NCBI GenBank assembly: GCA_009785395.1
Contig: WQWK01000106.1
Span: forward strand, 1 to 6,881
Source: Conexibacteraceae bacterium
GTDB lineage: Bacteria; Actinomycetota; Thermoleophilia; Solirubrobacterales; Solirubrobacteraceae
Length of the DNA: 6,881 bases
Reading direction: 5' to 3'
The notes under the pieces were generated by a model, which had not been told where the DNA came from, did no database searches, and saw nothing but the letters and a program-made list of their open reading frames with translations. Shown in pieces: positions 1 to 5,335 of the stretch. A program made the translations under genes and the position numbers. Numbering within the stretch: position 1 is the first letter of the stretch; every line of letters begins with the position of its first letter.

Positions 1-16
1 CTGACAGACTCGGCGC

Positions 17-1108
17 GTGATCGAGAACTCCCGCCAGCGGCTCGCCGATGCCCGGCTCTGCCTGATCTGCGAAGACGGCACGAGCGAGGCTCTGATCGAC
101 GCCGCCTTGCGTGGCGGCGTCGACATCCTCGAGCTGCTGGACACACGGTCCGCGACTGACGCCGAGGTCCTCGCCACGGCAGCCGGACTGAGAGCCGTCT
201 GTGATCGCCATGGCGCCGCGCTGCTGCTCAACAACCGACCTGAGCTGGTGGCGGAGGCCGGGGCCGACGGGGTCCACATCGACAGCGCGGCGGACGCCGC
301 GGCGCTTGCACGCGCGAGAGAGACGATCGGGCCCGACCGGCTGCTCGGGGTATCCACCCACACGCCGGATGAGATCGACGCGGCCCAGCAGCTGGCGGTC
401 GACTACATCAGCGTCGGCCCCGTCCACGAGACGCCGATGCGCCCCGGCGTGCCGGCGGTCGGCTACGGGCTGATCACCTACGCGTCGCGGAACTCGCTGC
501 TGCCGTTCTTCGCGGTCGGCGGGATCGAGCCGCACACCACCGGGGCGGTGGCGGCGGCGGGAGCGCAGCGGATCGCGGTCGTCCGGGCGATCACCGAGTC
601 CAAGGACCCCGAGCGCGCCGCCGCGGTGCTGCGGTCCGAGGTCGTCGCCCCCGCCGACTTCCTCGAGCGCTACCGCGCCCGCACCGAGGCGCAGAACGCC
701 GCCGCGCGCGCGAAACTGGAGCCGCTTGCGCCGGGCGAGCGCCCCTGGCCGCTGCGCCTGTCGGTCGCAGTCGCGGCGCTCGCGGCCCTCATCAACCTGA
801 TCGCCTACATCGCCGGGGCGAAGCTCAGCGGCACCAGGCTCTCCAGCTCGGAGCTGATCGTGTTCGTGCTGGTGATGGCGCTGCTGGCCGTCGGCATGTG
901 GCAGCGCCAGGCCGCCGCCGTGCTGCTGTTCATGGCCCTGCTGGCGGTGATCGTCGTGCTCTTCTCGCTGTTCCTGATCGAGGCGAGCAACATCCTCGGC
1001 GTGGTCGTGCCGCTGCTGTTCATCGCCGGCGGCGGCTACCTCTTCTGGAAGCTGATCCGCGTGCTCGGGCGCATCCAGGCCCCACGGCAATACACCGCAA
1101 CTCGCTAG
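17..1108 (+). CDS. ThiE/TenI-family protein (thiamine phosphate synthase-like) fused to a C-terminal four-helix membrane domain
   Basis: 363 aa. Residues 1-212 form a TIM-barrel of the thiamine phosphate synthase/TenI family. Visible landmarks are DGVHI (84-88), GVSTHTPDE (111-119), VGPVHETP (133-140), AVGGIEP (166-172) and AVVRAI (187-192). ThiE joins the pyrimidine and thiazole halves of thiamine; TenI is a thiazole tautomerase. Several catalytic positions differ from ThiE: the QxR(D/E)K strand reads ELLDT (39-43), the metal-binding N-D pair reads NN (72-73), the GQ after the DGVH motif is absent, and the TxTK region reads TPMR (139-142). Residues 213-245 are a charged helical linker. Hydrophobic helices follow at about 248-267, 279-295, 299-322 and 326-344, with a basic tail. 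GTG at 17 is the only usable start, because an in-frame TGA lies at 2-4; no clear Shine-Dalgarno is seen. It ends 11 bases before lpdA. Family is clear, synthase activity doubtful. Confidence 0.85.
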   Translation: MIENSRQRLADARLCLICEDGTSEALIDAALRGGVDILELLDTRSATDAEVLATAAGLRAVCDRHGAALLLNNRPELVAEAGADGVHIDSAADAAALARARETIGPDRLLGVSTHTPDEIDAAQQLAVDYISVGPVHETPMRPGVPAVGYGLITYASRNSLLPFFAVGGIEPHTTGAVAAAGAQRIAVVRAITESKDPERAAAVLRSEVVAPADFLERYRARTEAQNAAARAKLEPLAPGERPWPLRLSVAVAALAALINLIAYIAGAKLSGTRLSSSELIVFVLVMALLAVGMWQRQAAAVLLFMALLAVIVVLFSLFLIEASNILGVVVPLLFIAGGGYLFWKLIRVLGRIQAPRQYTATR

Positions 1109-1111
1109 TCT
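1106..1111 (+). promoter_or_regulatory. Possible -10 box (TAGTCT) for lpdA
   Basis: TAGTCT fits the actinobacterial TANNNT pattern and overlaps the stop codon of the upstream gene. It ends 8 bases before the lpdA GTG, so a transcript begun here would be nearly leaderless. That would suit the missing Shine-Dalgarno sequence. No convincing -35 hexamer lies 16-18 bases upstream, so this is weak. Read-through from the upstream gene is the alternative. Confidence 0.22.
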
Positions 1112-1119
1112 CATTTTCC

Positions 1120-2493
1120 GTGCCTGATACCGCTTATGACGTCATCGTGATTGGCTCCGGGCCCGGCGGCTACGTCACCGCCATCAGGGCTGCGCAGCTT
1201 GGTTTGAAGACCGCCGTGATCGAGAAGGACAGGGTCGGCGGCCGCTGCCTGAACTACGCCTGCATCCCCGCGAAGGCCGTGCTGCGCGTCGCCGATGTGC
1301 TCGCGGAGGTCCGCGAGGCCGACGAGTTCGGGATCAGCGTCGGCGAGCCGAGTGTCGATTTCGGCGCCGTGATGGAGCGCCGCGACAAGGTCGTGAAGAC
1401 GCTGACCGGCGGCGTCGCCGGCCTGCTCAAGAAGAACTCGGCCGATCTCATCGAGGGCTTCGGCGCACTGCTCGGTGACGGCGGCGTCAAGGTCGGTGAT
1501 GACGCGTACACCGCCAGCACGATCGTGCTCGCCACGGGCTCGGTGAAGCGGCCGCTGCCGGGCACGGAGTTCGGCGGCCGCGTGATCGGCACCGAGGAGG
1601 CGTGGGCCCTGCGGGAGTTGCCGAAGTCGCTGGCGGTCGTCGGCGCCGGCGCGTCCGGGGCAGAGATCGCGTCCGCGTATGCGCGGCTCGGGGTCGAGGT
1701 GCTGCTGTTCGAGGGGCTCGACCGCGTGCTCCCTACCGAGGACGCCGACATCTCGAAGCTCGCCGAGCGCGGCCTCAAGAAGCAGGGCATCACGGTCCAC
1801 ACCGGCACGTTCGTGCGCGACGTCGAGTCCGGCACCGACAGTGTCACCTTCACCTTCGGCGACGGCGGCGAGGGCGAGGCCGACTGGCTCGTGATCGCCG
1901 CCGGACGCGGGCCCGACATCGAGGGCCTCGGCCTGGACACCGCAGGCGTCAAGCTCGACGAGCAGGGCCTGATCGCGGTCGACGGCGCGCTGCGCACCAG
2001 CGCCCCCGGTGTGTATGCGATCGGCGACCTCACAGCCGGTCCGGCGCTGGCGCACAAGGCCAGCGACGAGGGGATCATCGCGGTCGAGGACGCCGCCGGC
2101 CTGCAGACGCACCCGATCAGCTACCCCGACATCCCGCGCGCGACCTTCTGCACCCCGAACGTCGCCAGCTTCGGGCTGACCGAGGAGCAGGCCAAGGCGC
2201 AGGGTTATGACGTGACCGTCGGCAAGGTCCAGTACGGCGCGGTCGGCGCCGGCACCGTGTACGGCGACCGCCAGGGCCTCGTGAAGATCATCGGCGACAA
2301 GCAGTTCGGCGAGCTGCTCGGCGGCCACATCGTCGGGGCCAAGGCAACCGAGCTGATCCAGGAGCTGGTCAACGCCAAGCTGCTCGAGGGCGGCTACCCC
2401 GAGGTCGCCCGCATCATCCACGGGCACCCGACGCTGTCCGAGGCGCTGATGGAAGCCGCACGGGCGGCCGACGGCTGGCTGATCCACGGCTGA
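1120..2493 (+). CDS. lpdA: Dihydrolipoyl dehydrogenase (E3 of 2-oxo acid dehydrogenase complexes)
   Basis: 457 aa, normal length for the family. E3 is a cytoplasmic FAD homodimer that reoxidises dihydrolipoyl groups on E2 or glycine-cleavage H protein and reduces NAD+. Seen in order: FAD-binding GSGPGG (12-17); redox disulfide CLNYAC (Cys43, Cys48), where the usual GGTCLNVGCIPSK reads GGRCLNYACIPAK; ATGS (138-141); NAD-binding GAGASG (175-180) with an acidic Glu198 after the second strand; FAD-binding AIGD (300-303); dimerisation-domain FCTPNVASFGLTEEQA (343-358); and catalytic HPTLSE (His436, Glu441). The open frame runs further upstream, but residues before GTG 1120 are the out-of-frame reading of the preceding gene, and the N-terminus fits the family from here. 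All catalytic residues are present, so an active enzyme is expected. Neighbouring ThiE-like and E2-like genes support a 2-oxo acid dehydrogenase setting. Confidence 0.95.
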   Translation: MPDTAYDVIVIGSGPGGYVTAIRAAQLGLKTAVIEKDRVGGRCLNYACIPAKAVLRVADVLAEVREADEFGISVGEPSVDFGAVMERRDKVVKTLTGGVAGLLKKNSADLIEGFGALLGDGGVKVGDDAYTASTIVLATGSVKRPLPGTEFGGRVIGTEEAWALRELPKSLAVVGAGASGAEIASAYARLGVEVLLFEGLDRVLPTEDADISKLAERGLKKQGITVHTGTFVRDVESGTDSVTFTFGDGGEGEADWLVIAAGRGPDIEGLGLDTAGVKLDEQGLIAVDGALRTSAPGVYAIGDLTAGPALAHKASDEGIIAVEDAAGLQTHPISYPDIPRATFCTPNVASFGLTEEQAKAQGYDVTVGKVQYGAVGAGTVYGDRQGLVKIIGDKQFGELLGGHIVGAKATELIQELVNAKLLEGGYPEVARIIHGHPTLSEALMEAARAADGWLIHG

Positions 2494-2496
2494 CGC

Positions 2497-2516
2497 GCCC
2501 CGATCTGGCGCGGGGC
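2497..2516 (+). terminator. GC-rich hairpin after lpdA (weak terminator candidate)
   Basis: GCCCCG (2497-2502) pairs with CGGGGC (2511-2516) around an 8-base loop, starting 3 bases after the lpdA stop. An alternative pairing, GCGCC (2495-2499) with GGCGC (2507-2511), competes with it. There is no T-tract, so intrinsic termination is doubtful. It may act as an attenuator or 3'-end stabiliser ahead of the possible promoter at 2554-2582. Confidence 0.25.
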
Positions 2517-2547
2517 TGCGTCCTCGCGCCAGCCCGCCACCTGCCCT

Positions 2548-2569
2548 TCCTGCATGAAACCTTGCAGGA
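2548..2569. promoter_or_regulatory. 22-bp operator-like inverted repeat upstream of the E2 gene
   Basis: TCCTGCA (2548-2554) and TGCAGGA (2563-2569) are perfect 7-base inverted arms separated by 8 bases (TGAAACCT). The dyad centre lies over the possible -35 hexamer ATGAAA (2554-2559), where a dimeric repressor would block polymerase. The size and symmetry fit a helix-turn-helix operator (for example GntR or TetR families), but no regulator gene is in the window. As RNA it could form a 7-bp hairpin; no T-tract follows, so a terminator is less likely. Confidence 0.4.
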
Positions 2570-2582
2570 TTCCGGCTATCGT
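2554..2582 (+). promoter_or_regulatory. Possible promoter of the E2 gene (ATGAAA-N17-TATCGT), nearly leaderless
   Basis: ATGAAA (2554-2559) matches four of six bases of TTGACA, and TATCGT (2577-2582) matches four of six of TATAAT, with an ideal 17-base spacer. The expected start point, about 2588-2590, lies one to three bases before ATG 2591. That agrees with the lack of a Shine-Dalgarno site there. The dyad at 2548-2569 covers the -35. Confidence 0.38.
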
Positions 2583-2590
2583 GGACGCCG

Positions 2591-3286
2591 ATGAGCGACG
2601 CGGCGACGCCGATCTCCGAGCCCGGCCTGAAGGGCGAGGTCACCATCGACGAGCCCGGCCGGGCCGAGCGCGCGGTCGCGCGCCGCAGCGCCGAGAGCCG
2701 CGCGACGATTCCCACGGTCGAGTACACCGTCGATGTCGCCGCCGAGGCGCTGCTGGAGCGCGAGGGGCAGACCGGCTGTGGTGTGGCGGCGATCGTGATC
2801 GCGGCCGCGGCGCACGCGCTGCACGCGGTCCCGCGCGTCAACGGCGCCTACCGCGACGGCCGCTACGAGCTCTACTCGCGGGTCAACGTCGGCGTCACGA
2901 TCGTCGAGACGGGCGTGTACGCGACACCGACGATCTTCGACGCCGATCGCAAGCCGGTGCTGGAGCTCGGCGGCGAGCTGACGGACTTCTACGCGCGCGC
3001 CCGCGAGGACGCGTTGCACCCGCCGGATCTGACCGGCGCGACGTTTACGGTGATCGACTCGAGCACCTTCGACGTCACCACGGCCACCCCGCTCGTGCAA
3101 TCGGGGCAGGCCGCCACGCTGGCGTTCGGACCGATCCGCGGCGTACCGGTGGTGCGCAACGGGCAGGTCGTTCCCGGCAGCACGATGCAGTTGCACCTGG
3201 CCGTTGACCACAGGATCGTGTATGGCCACCATGCCGCCTCGTTCCTGGAGGAAGTAAAGGCATTTCTCGAGGAGGCAGACGTATGA
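2591..3286 (+). CDS. Stand-alone 2-oxo acid dehydrogenase acyltransferase (E2) catalytic domain, no lipoyl domain
   Basis: 231 aa, about the size of the E2 catalytic domain alone. E2 moves an acyl group from lipoyl-lysine to coenzyme A and forms the core of pyruvate, 2-oxoglutarate or branched-chain dehydrogenase complexes. Seen: ATIPTVEYTVDV (38-49, the family IPxxxxxxxxD strand), PRVNGAY (81-87), VNVGVTI (98-104), FTVIDSST (152-159), TPLV..GQAATLAFGPI (166-182), and the active-site segment DHRIVYG (206-212) with His207. The usual HxxxDG has Tyr211 in place of Asp, as I recall from plastid and cyanobacterial pyruvate dehydrogenase E2. An in-frame TGA at 2555-2557 leaves ATG 2591 as the only start, so no lipoyl or E1/E3-binding domain is attached. 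It could work with a separate lipoyl carrier or be a structural/regulatory core subunit. Its stop overlaps the next start (ATGA). Confidence 0.85.
   Translation: MSDAATPISEPGLKGEVTIDEPGRAERAVARRSAESRATIPTVEYTVDVAAEALLEREGQTGCGVAAIVIAAAAHALHAVPRVNGAYRDGRYELYSRVNVGVTIVETGVYATPTIFDADRKPVLELGGELTDFYARAREDALHPPDLTGATFTVIDSSTFDVTTATPLVQSGQAATLAFGPIRGVPVVRNGQVVPGSTMQLHLAVDHRIVYGHHAASFLEEVKAFLEEADV
3270..3275 (+). promoter_or_regulatory. Strong Shine-Dalgarno AGGAGG for the 3283-4323 gene
   Basis: A full AGGAGG lies 7 bases before ATG 3283, inside the last codons of the E2 gene. It is the best ribosome binding site in the window. It fixes this start and shows that the downstream gene is translated from the same message as the E2 gene. 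Confidence 0.8.
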
Positions 3287-4323
3287 CGACGGGTACAGAG
3301 ATCAGTGTCGACACGCTCGCGGAGCGGATCGCGGGACGCGGGCGCACCGCGCTTGTGGAGCGGATGCGCAGCGCCTACGCCGAGGCCGCCGCCAAGCACG
3401 CGGATATCGTGTCGCTGGACGGATCCCGCATGGAGGCCCTCGTGCAGGGTGCCGCGGACCGCGCCGACGGCCTGCAGTGGCGCCGCGCGCTCGCCGGCGT
3501 CGCCTCCGAGGAGCTCGGCGTGAGCGTTCCCGAGGCGCTCTCCCACCCCGCGGTGGCACGCGCCCAGACGCTCGTCGGCGCCCCCTCCTACGAGCAGAGC
3601 CTGGCGGCGCTGAGCTCGAGCCCGGTGCCGCCCGCCGGGTCCGACAACGGTGCTGCCCCCGCGGGTGCGCTTGCGGCTGCACCCGCGGGCCCGACCGCCC
3701 CGGATGAGGCCGCCACGCAGCTGCATCAGGCGCAGCCGGCCGGCTCGGAGCCGGTCGTGCTGACGCCCGACCCCCAGCCGGCTGAGGAGCCGGAGCCCCT
3801 GGCCGAGGAGCTCGAGCCCGTCCGCGCTGACGACGCGATCTTCGACCTGCTGCCAGAGCCGCTGCCCGAGCCCGAGCCGATGCTCGACACCCAGGTCCAC
3901 GAGGCGGCCGGCCAGTACATCCCGGACGACCCGCCGGCACCCGCGCCCAAGCCGTTCACGCAGGAGGAGCTCGAGCGGCCGATGGCGTGGGAGACCGAGG
4001 ACCTGCGTGTGAGCGCGATCCACCTGGGCGGCGTGGCGAGCCTCCCGACCCACGGTGACGGGCTCGAGGTGCGGCTCTCGAGCAACGGGCTCGACATCCT
4101 CCAGGGCGCGGACGAGATCCTCGGCCGGCTGATCTGGAGCGACATCGACGCGCTCGAGGTGCCGAACCCGCGGATGCGCATGCGGCGCCAGCAGAACCCC
4201 AGCGCGCGCATGGTCGTGCGCACGCCGCACGGTGATGCGAGCTTCGAGATCCCCGGACTGACGACCGACGAGCTACGCGACCGGATCGAGCCGCTCGTCG
4301 AGCAGTACGGACATCACGCCTGA
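3283..4323 (+). CDS. Hypothetical protein: helical N-terminus, Pro/Glu-rich linker, PH-like C-terminal domain
   Basis: 346 aa, function not recognised. Residues 1-110 are soluble and mostly helical (heptad-like stretches such as LVERMRSAYAEAAAKHA, 24-40). Residues 111-235 are a low-complexity Ala/Pro/Glu linker with clustered Glu-Pro pairs (about 166-200). Residues 236-340 alternate short beta-like strands ending in a helix (LTTDELRDRIEPLVEQY, 326-342), with motifs such as AIHLGGVASLP (245-255), LIWSDIDALEV (283-293) and ARMVVRTP (308-315). The pattern of strands followed by one C-terminal helix suggests a PH-like fold, and I associate similar domains with Thermoleophilia. No signal peptide or membrane helix is seen. 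ATG 3283 overlaps the E2 stop as ATGA and has a strong ribosome binding site, so it is translationally coupled. Its last 10 bases overlap the end of the convergent methyltransferase gene. A scaffold or adaptor role is possible but unproven. Confidence 0.8.
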   Translation: MTTGTEISVDTLAERIAGRGRTALVERMRSAYAEAAAKHADIVSLDGSRMEALVQGAADRADGLQWRRALAGVASEELGVSVPEALSHPAVARAQTLVGAPSYEQSLAALSSSPVPPAGSDNGAAPAGALAAAPAGPTAPDEAATQLHQAQPAGSEPVVLTPDPQPAEEPEPLAEELEPVRADDAIFDLLPEPLPEPEPMLDTQVHEAAGQYIPDDPPAPAPKPFTQEELERPMAWETEDLRVSAIHLGGVASLPTHGDGLEVRLSSNGLDILQGADEILGRLIWSDIDALEVPNPRMRMRRQQNPSARMVVRTPHGDASFEIPGLTTDELRDRIEPLVEQYGHHA

Positions 4324-5198
4324 GCCAGCAGTGCGGGCGCCACGCCTGAGAGCCGCTCGCGCATGACCTCGATCGCCGTGGGGTTCGAGTCGACCAGCAC
4401 GTAGCGCCGGCCGAGCTTCGCGCAGACGGCGCCGAGCGTGCCCGAGCCGGCGAACGGGTCCAGGCACCAGCCGCCCGTGCGCGAGGACGCGGCCACCATC
4501 CGGCGCAGGACGCCCTCGGGCTTCTGCGTGGGGTAGCCCGTCTTCTCACGGCCGTTGGTGGGGACGATCGTGTGGAACCAGACGTCGGTGGGGCGCTTGC
4601 CGCGCGCGGCCTTCTCGGCGCTGACCAGCCCCGGAGCCATGTAGGGCTCACGCTCGACGGCGTCGGCATCGAAGTGATGGACGCCCGGCTCCCGCACGTA
4701 GACGAGGATCGTGTCGTGCTTGGCGGGCCAGCGCCGGCGCGGCTTGGCGCCGTAGTCGTAGGCCCAGATCAGCTCGTTGAGGAACGCATCACGGCCGAAG
4801 ACCTCGTCCAGCAGCAGCTTGCAGTAGTGCGCCTCGCGGTAATCGATGTGGAAGTACAGGGTTCCGTGCGGCGCCAGCAGCTCACGCGCGCGGCGCAGGC
4901 GCGGCTCGAGGAAGGCGAGGTAATCGCTGAAGGAGTCGTCGTAGCTGAGGCTCTGCAGCACCCGGCTGGCGTAACGGTGTCCGCCGAAGCCGGTCCGCGC
5001 GCCCACCCCGTCGGCATCGGCCTGGCGGCTCACCTCGAGCACGTCACGCGTCTGCGCGCGTCCCGTGTTGAACGGCGGGTCCATGTAGATCAGGTCGAAG
5101 CGCGCCGGCGGCAGCGCCGCGAGCACCGGCAGGTTGTCGCCGGCGATCACCAGGTCGTCGTCGAGCCTGATCGGCTCCTGGGCTGATTGCAGTCGCAT
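4314..5198 (-). CDS. Site-specific DNA methyltransferase, beta class, probably adenine-N6
   Basis: 294 aa. Transfers methyl from S-adenosylmethionine to a base in duplex DNA. Motif IV comes first, YMDPPFNTG (38-46), preceded by GDNLPVLAAL (20-29). The SAM-binding motif I, DPFAGSGT (247-254), is near the C-terminus with YPTQKPE (222-228) before it. This order defines the beta class (PF01555-type). DPPF rather than SPPY favours N6-adenine over N4-cytosine. The segment between about 60 and 200 holds the remaining catalytic strands (TLYFHIDYREAHY, 113-125) and any target-recognition region; the recognition site cannot be read off. ATG 5198 is chosen because the frame upstream runs into the 42-bp repeats and then antisense to the epimerase gene. 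Codon use matches its neighbours. No restriction endonuclease is adjacent, so it looks like an orphan enzyme. Its 3' end overlaps the convergent gene by 10 bases. Confidence 0.9.
   Translation of the reverse strand: MRLQSAQEPIRLDDDLVIAGDNLPVLAALPPARFDLIYMDPPFNTGRAQTRDVLEVSRQADADGVGARTGFGGHRYASRVLQSLSYDDSFSDYLAFLEPRLRRARELLAPHGTLYFHIDYREAHYCKLLLDEVFGRDAFLNELIWAYDYGAKPRRRWPAKHDTILVYVREPGVHHFDADAVEREPYMAPGLVSAEKAARGKRPTDVWFHTIVPTNGREKTGYPTQKPEGVLRRMVAASSRTGGWCLDPFAGSGTLGAVCAKLGRRYVLVDSNPTAIEVMRERLSGVAPALLAQA
4315..4350. repeat. 10-bp direct repeat (CACGCCTGAG) across the convergent gene ends
   Basis: CACGCCTGAG occurs at 4315-4324 and again at 4341-4350, 26 bases apart. The first copy carries the stop codon of the plus-strand gene and touches the stop of the minus-strand gene. 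It may be a trace of a small slippage duplication, or chance in GC-rich DNA. Confidence 0.3.
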
Positions 5199-5215
5199 CG
5201 TCGCCTGACGATACG
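5194..5215 (-). promoter_or_regulatory. Dyad/hairpin covering the methyltransferase start codon and a TATCGT box
   Basis: On the minus strand CGTATCGTC (5215-5207) can pair with GACGATGCG (5202-5194) around the loop AGGC. The stem has nine pairs, one of them G-U, with a perfect ATCGTC/GACGAT core. The right arm contains ATG 5198, so in a read-through mRNA the start codon would be buried. The same DNA contains TATCGT (5213-5208), a possible -10 box ending 9 bases before the ATG, without a clear -35. As DNA, the dyad could be an operator over that promoter. Confidence 0.38.
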
Positions 5216-5216
5216 C

Positions 5217-5313
5217 GGCGGGCCAGCGGCAGCGGGTGGGTCGGCGCGGCAGGCCAGCGGCGGGCCAGCGGCAGCGGGTGGGTCGGCGCGGCAGGCCAGC
5301 GGCGGGCCAGCGG
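5217..5313. repeat. 42-bp tandem repeat, 2.3 perfect copies
   Basis: Copies are 5217-5258, 5259-5300 and the partial 5301-5313, with no mismatch. They fill most of the 137-base gap between the epimerase stop and the methyltransferase start. Each full unit holds two GCCAGCGG octamers; in total they occur at 5222, 5253, 5264, 5295 and 5306 (spacing 31, 11, 31, 11). The heptamer GATACGC flanks the array at 5210-5216 and 5330-5336. With so few copies and no spacers this is a minisatellite-type repeat, not a CRISPR array. Confidence 0.9.
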
Positions 5314-5326
5314 GCCGGCCGCTGGC
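5306..5326 (-). terminator. 8-bp GC hairpin just after the epimerase gene
   Basis: GCCAGCGG (5306-5313) and CCGCTGGC (5319-5326) form a perfect 8-bp stem with a 5-base loop, 9 bases downstream of the epimerase stop on the minus strand. There is no T-tract, so it is at best a weak intrinsic terminator. The lone CCGCTGGC can also pair with any of the four GCCAGCGG copies further along the repeat, allowing alternative hairpins. Confidence 0.35.
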
Positions 5327-5335
5327 AGAGATACG

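Noticed and set aside
898..1119. Upstream extension of the lpdA frame to an ATG at 898
   Set aside because: The extra residues are an out-of-frame reading of the membrane-domain gene. GTG 1120 places the FAD motif at the normal distance from the N-terminus.
1111..2841. Long minus-strand open frame of 576 codons opposite lpdA and the start of the E2 gene
   Set aside because: It mirrors a confirmed gene with complete motifs, and its translation is Arg/Ala/Gly/Asp-rich without recognisable domains. Long antisense frames are expected at this GC content.
2554..3207. Plus-strand open frame of 217 codons overlapping the E2 gene
   Set aside because: The translation is Arg-rich low complexity in a different frame from the E2 catalytic domain; it is a shadow.
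3206..3226. Declaring the E2-like gene a pseudogene because of the lost HxxxDG aspartate
   Set aside because: The frame is intact, the catalytic His is kept, the downstream gene is coupled, and the Tyr variant is, as I recall, present in functional plastid and cyanobacterial E2 proteins.
5217..5313. CRISPR array
   Set aside because: The 42-bp units are contiguous with no unique spacers, only 2.3 copies, and no cas genes are present.
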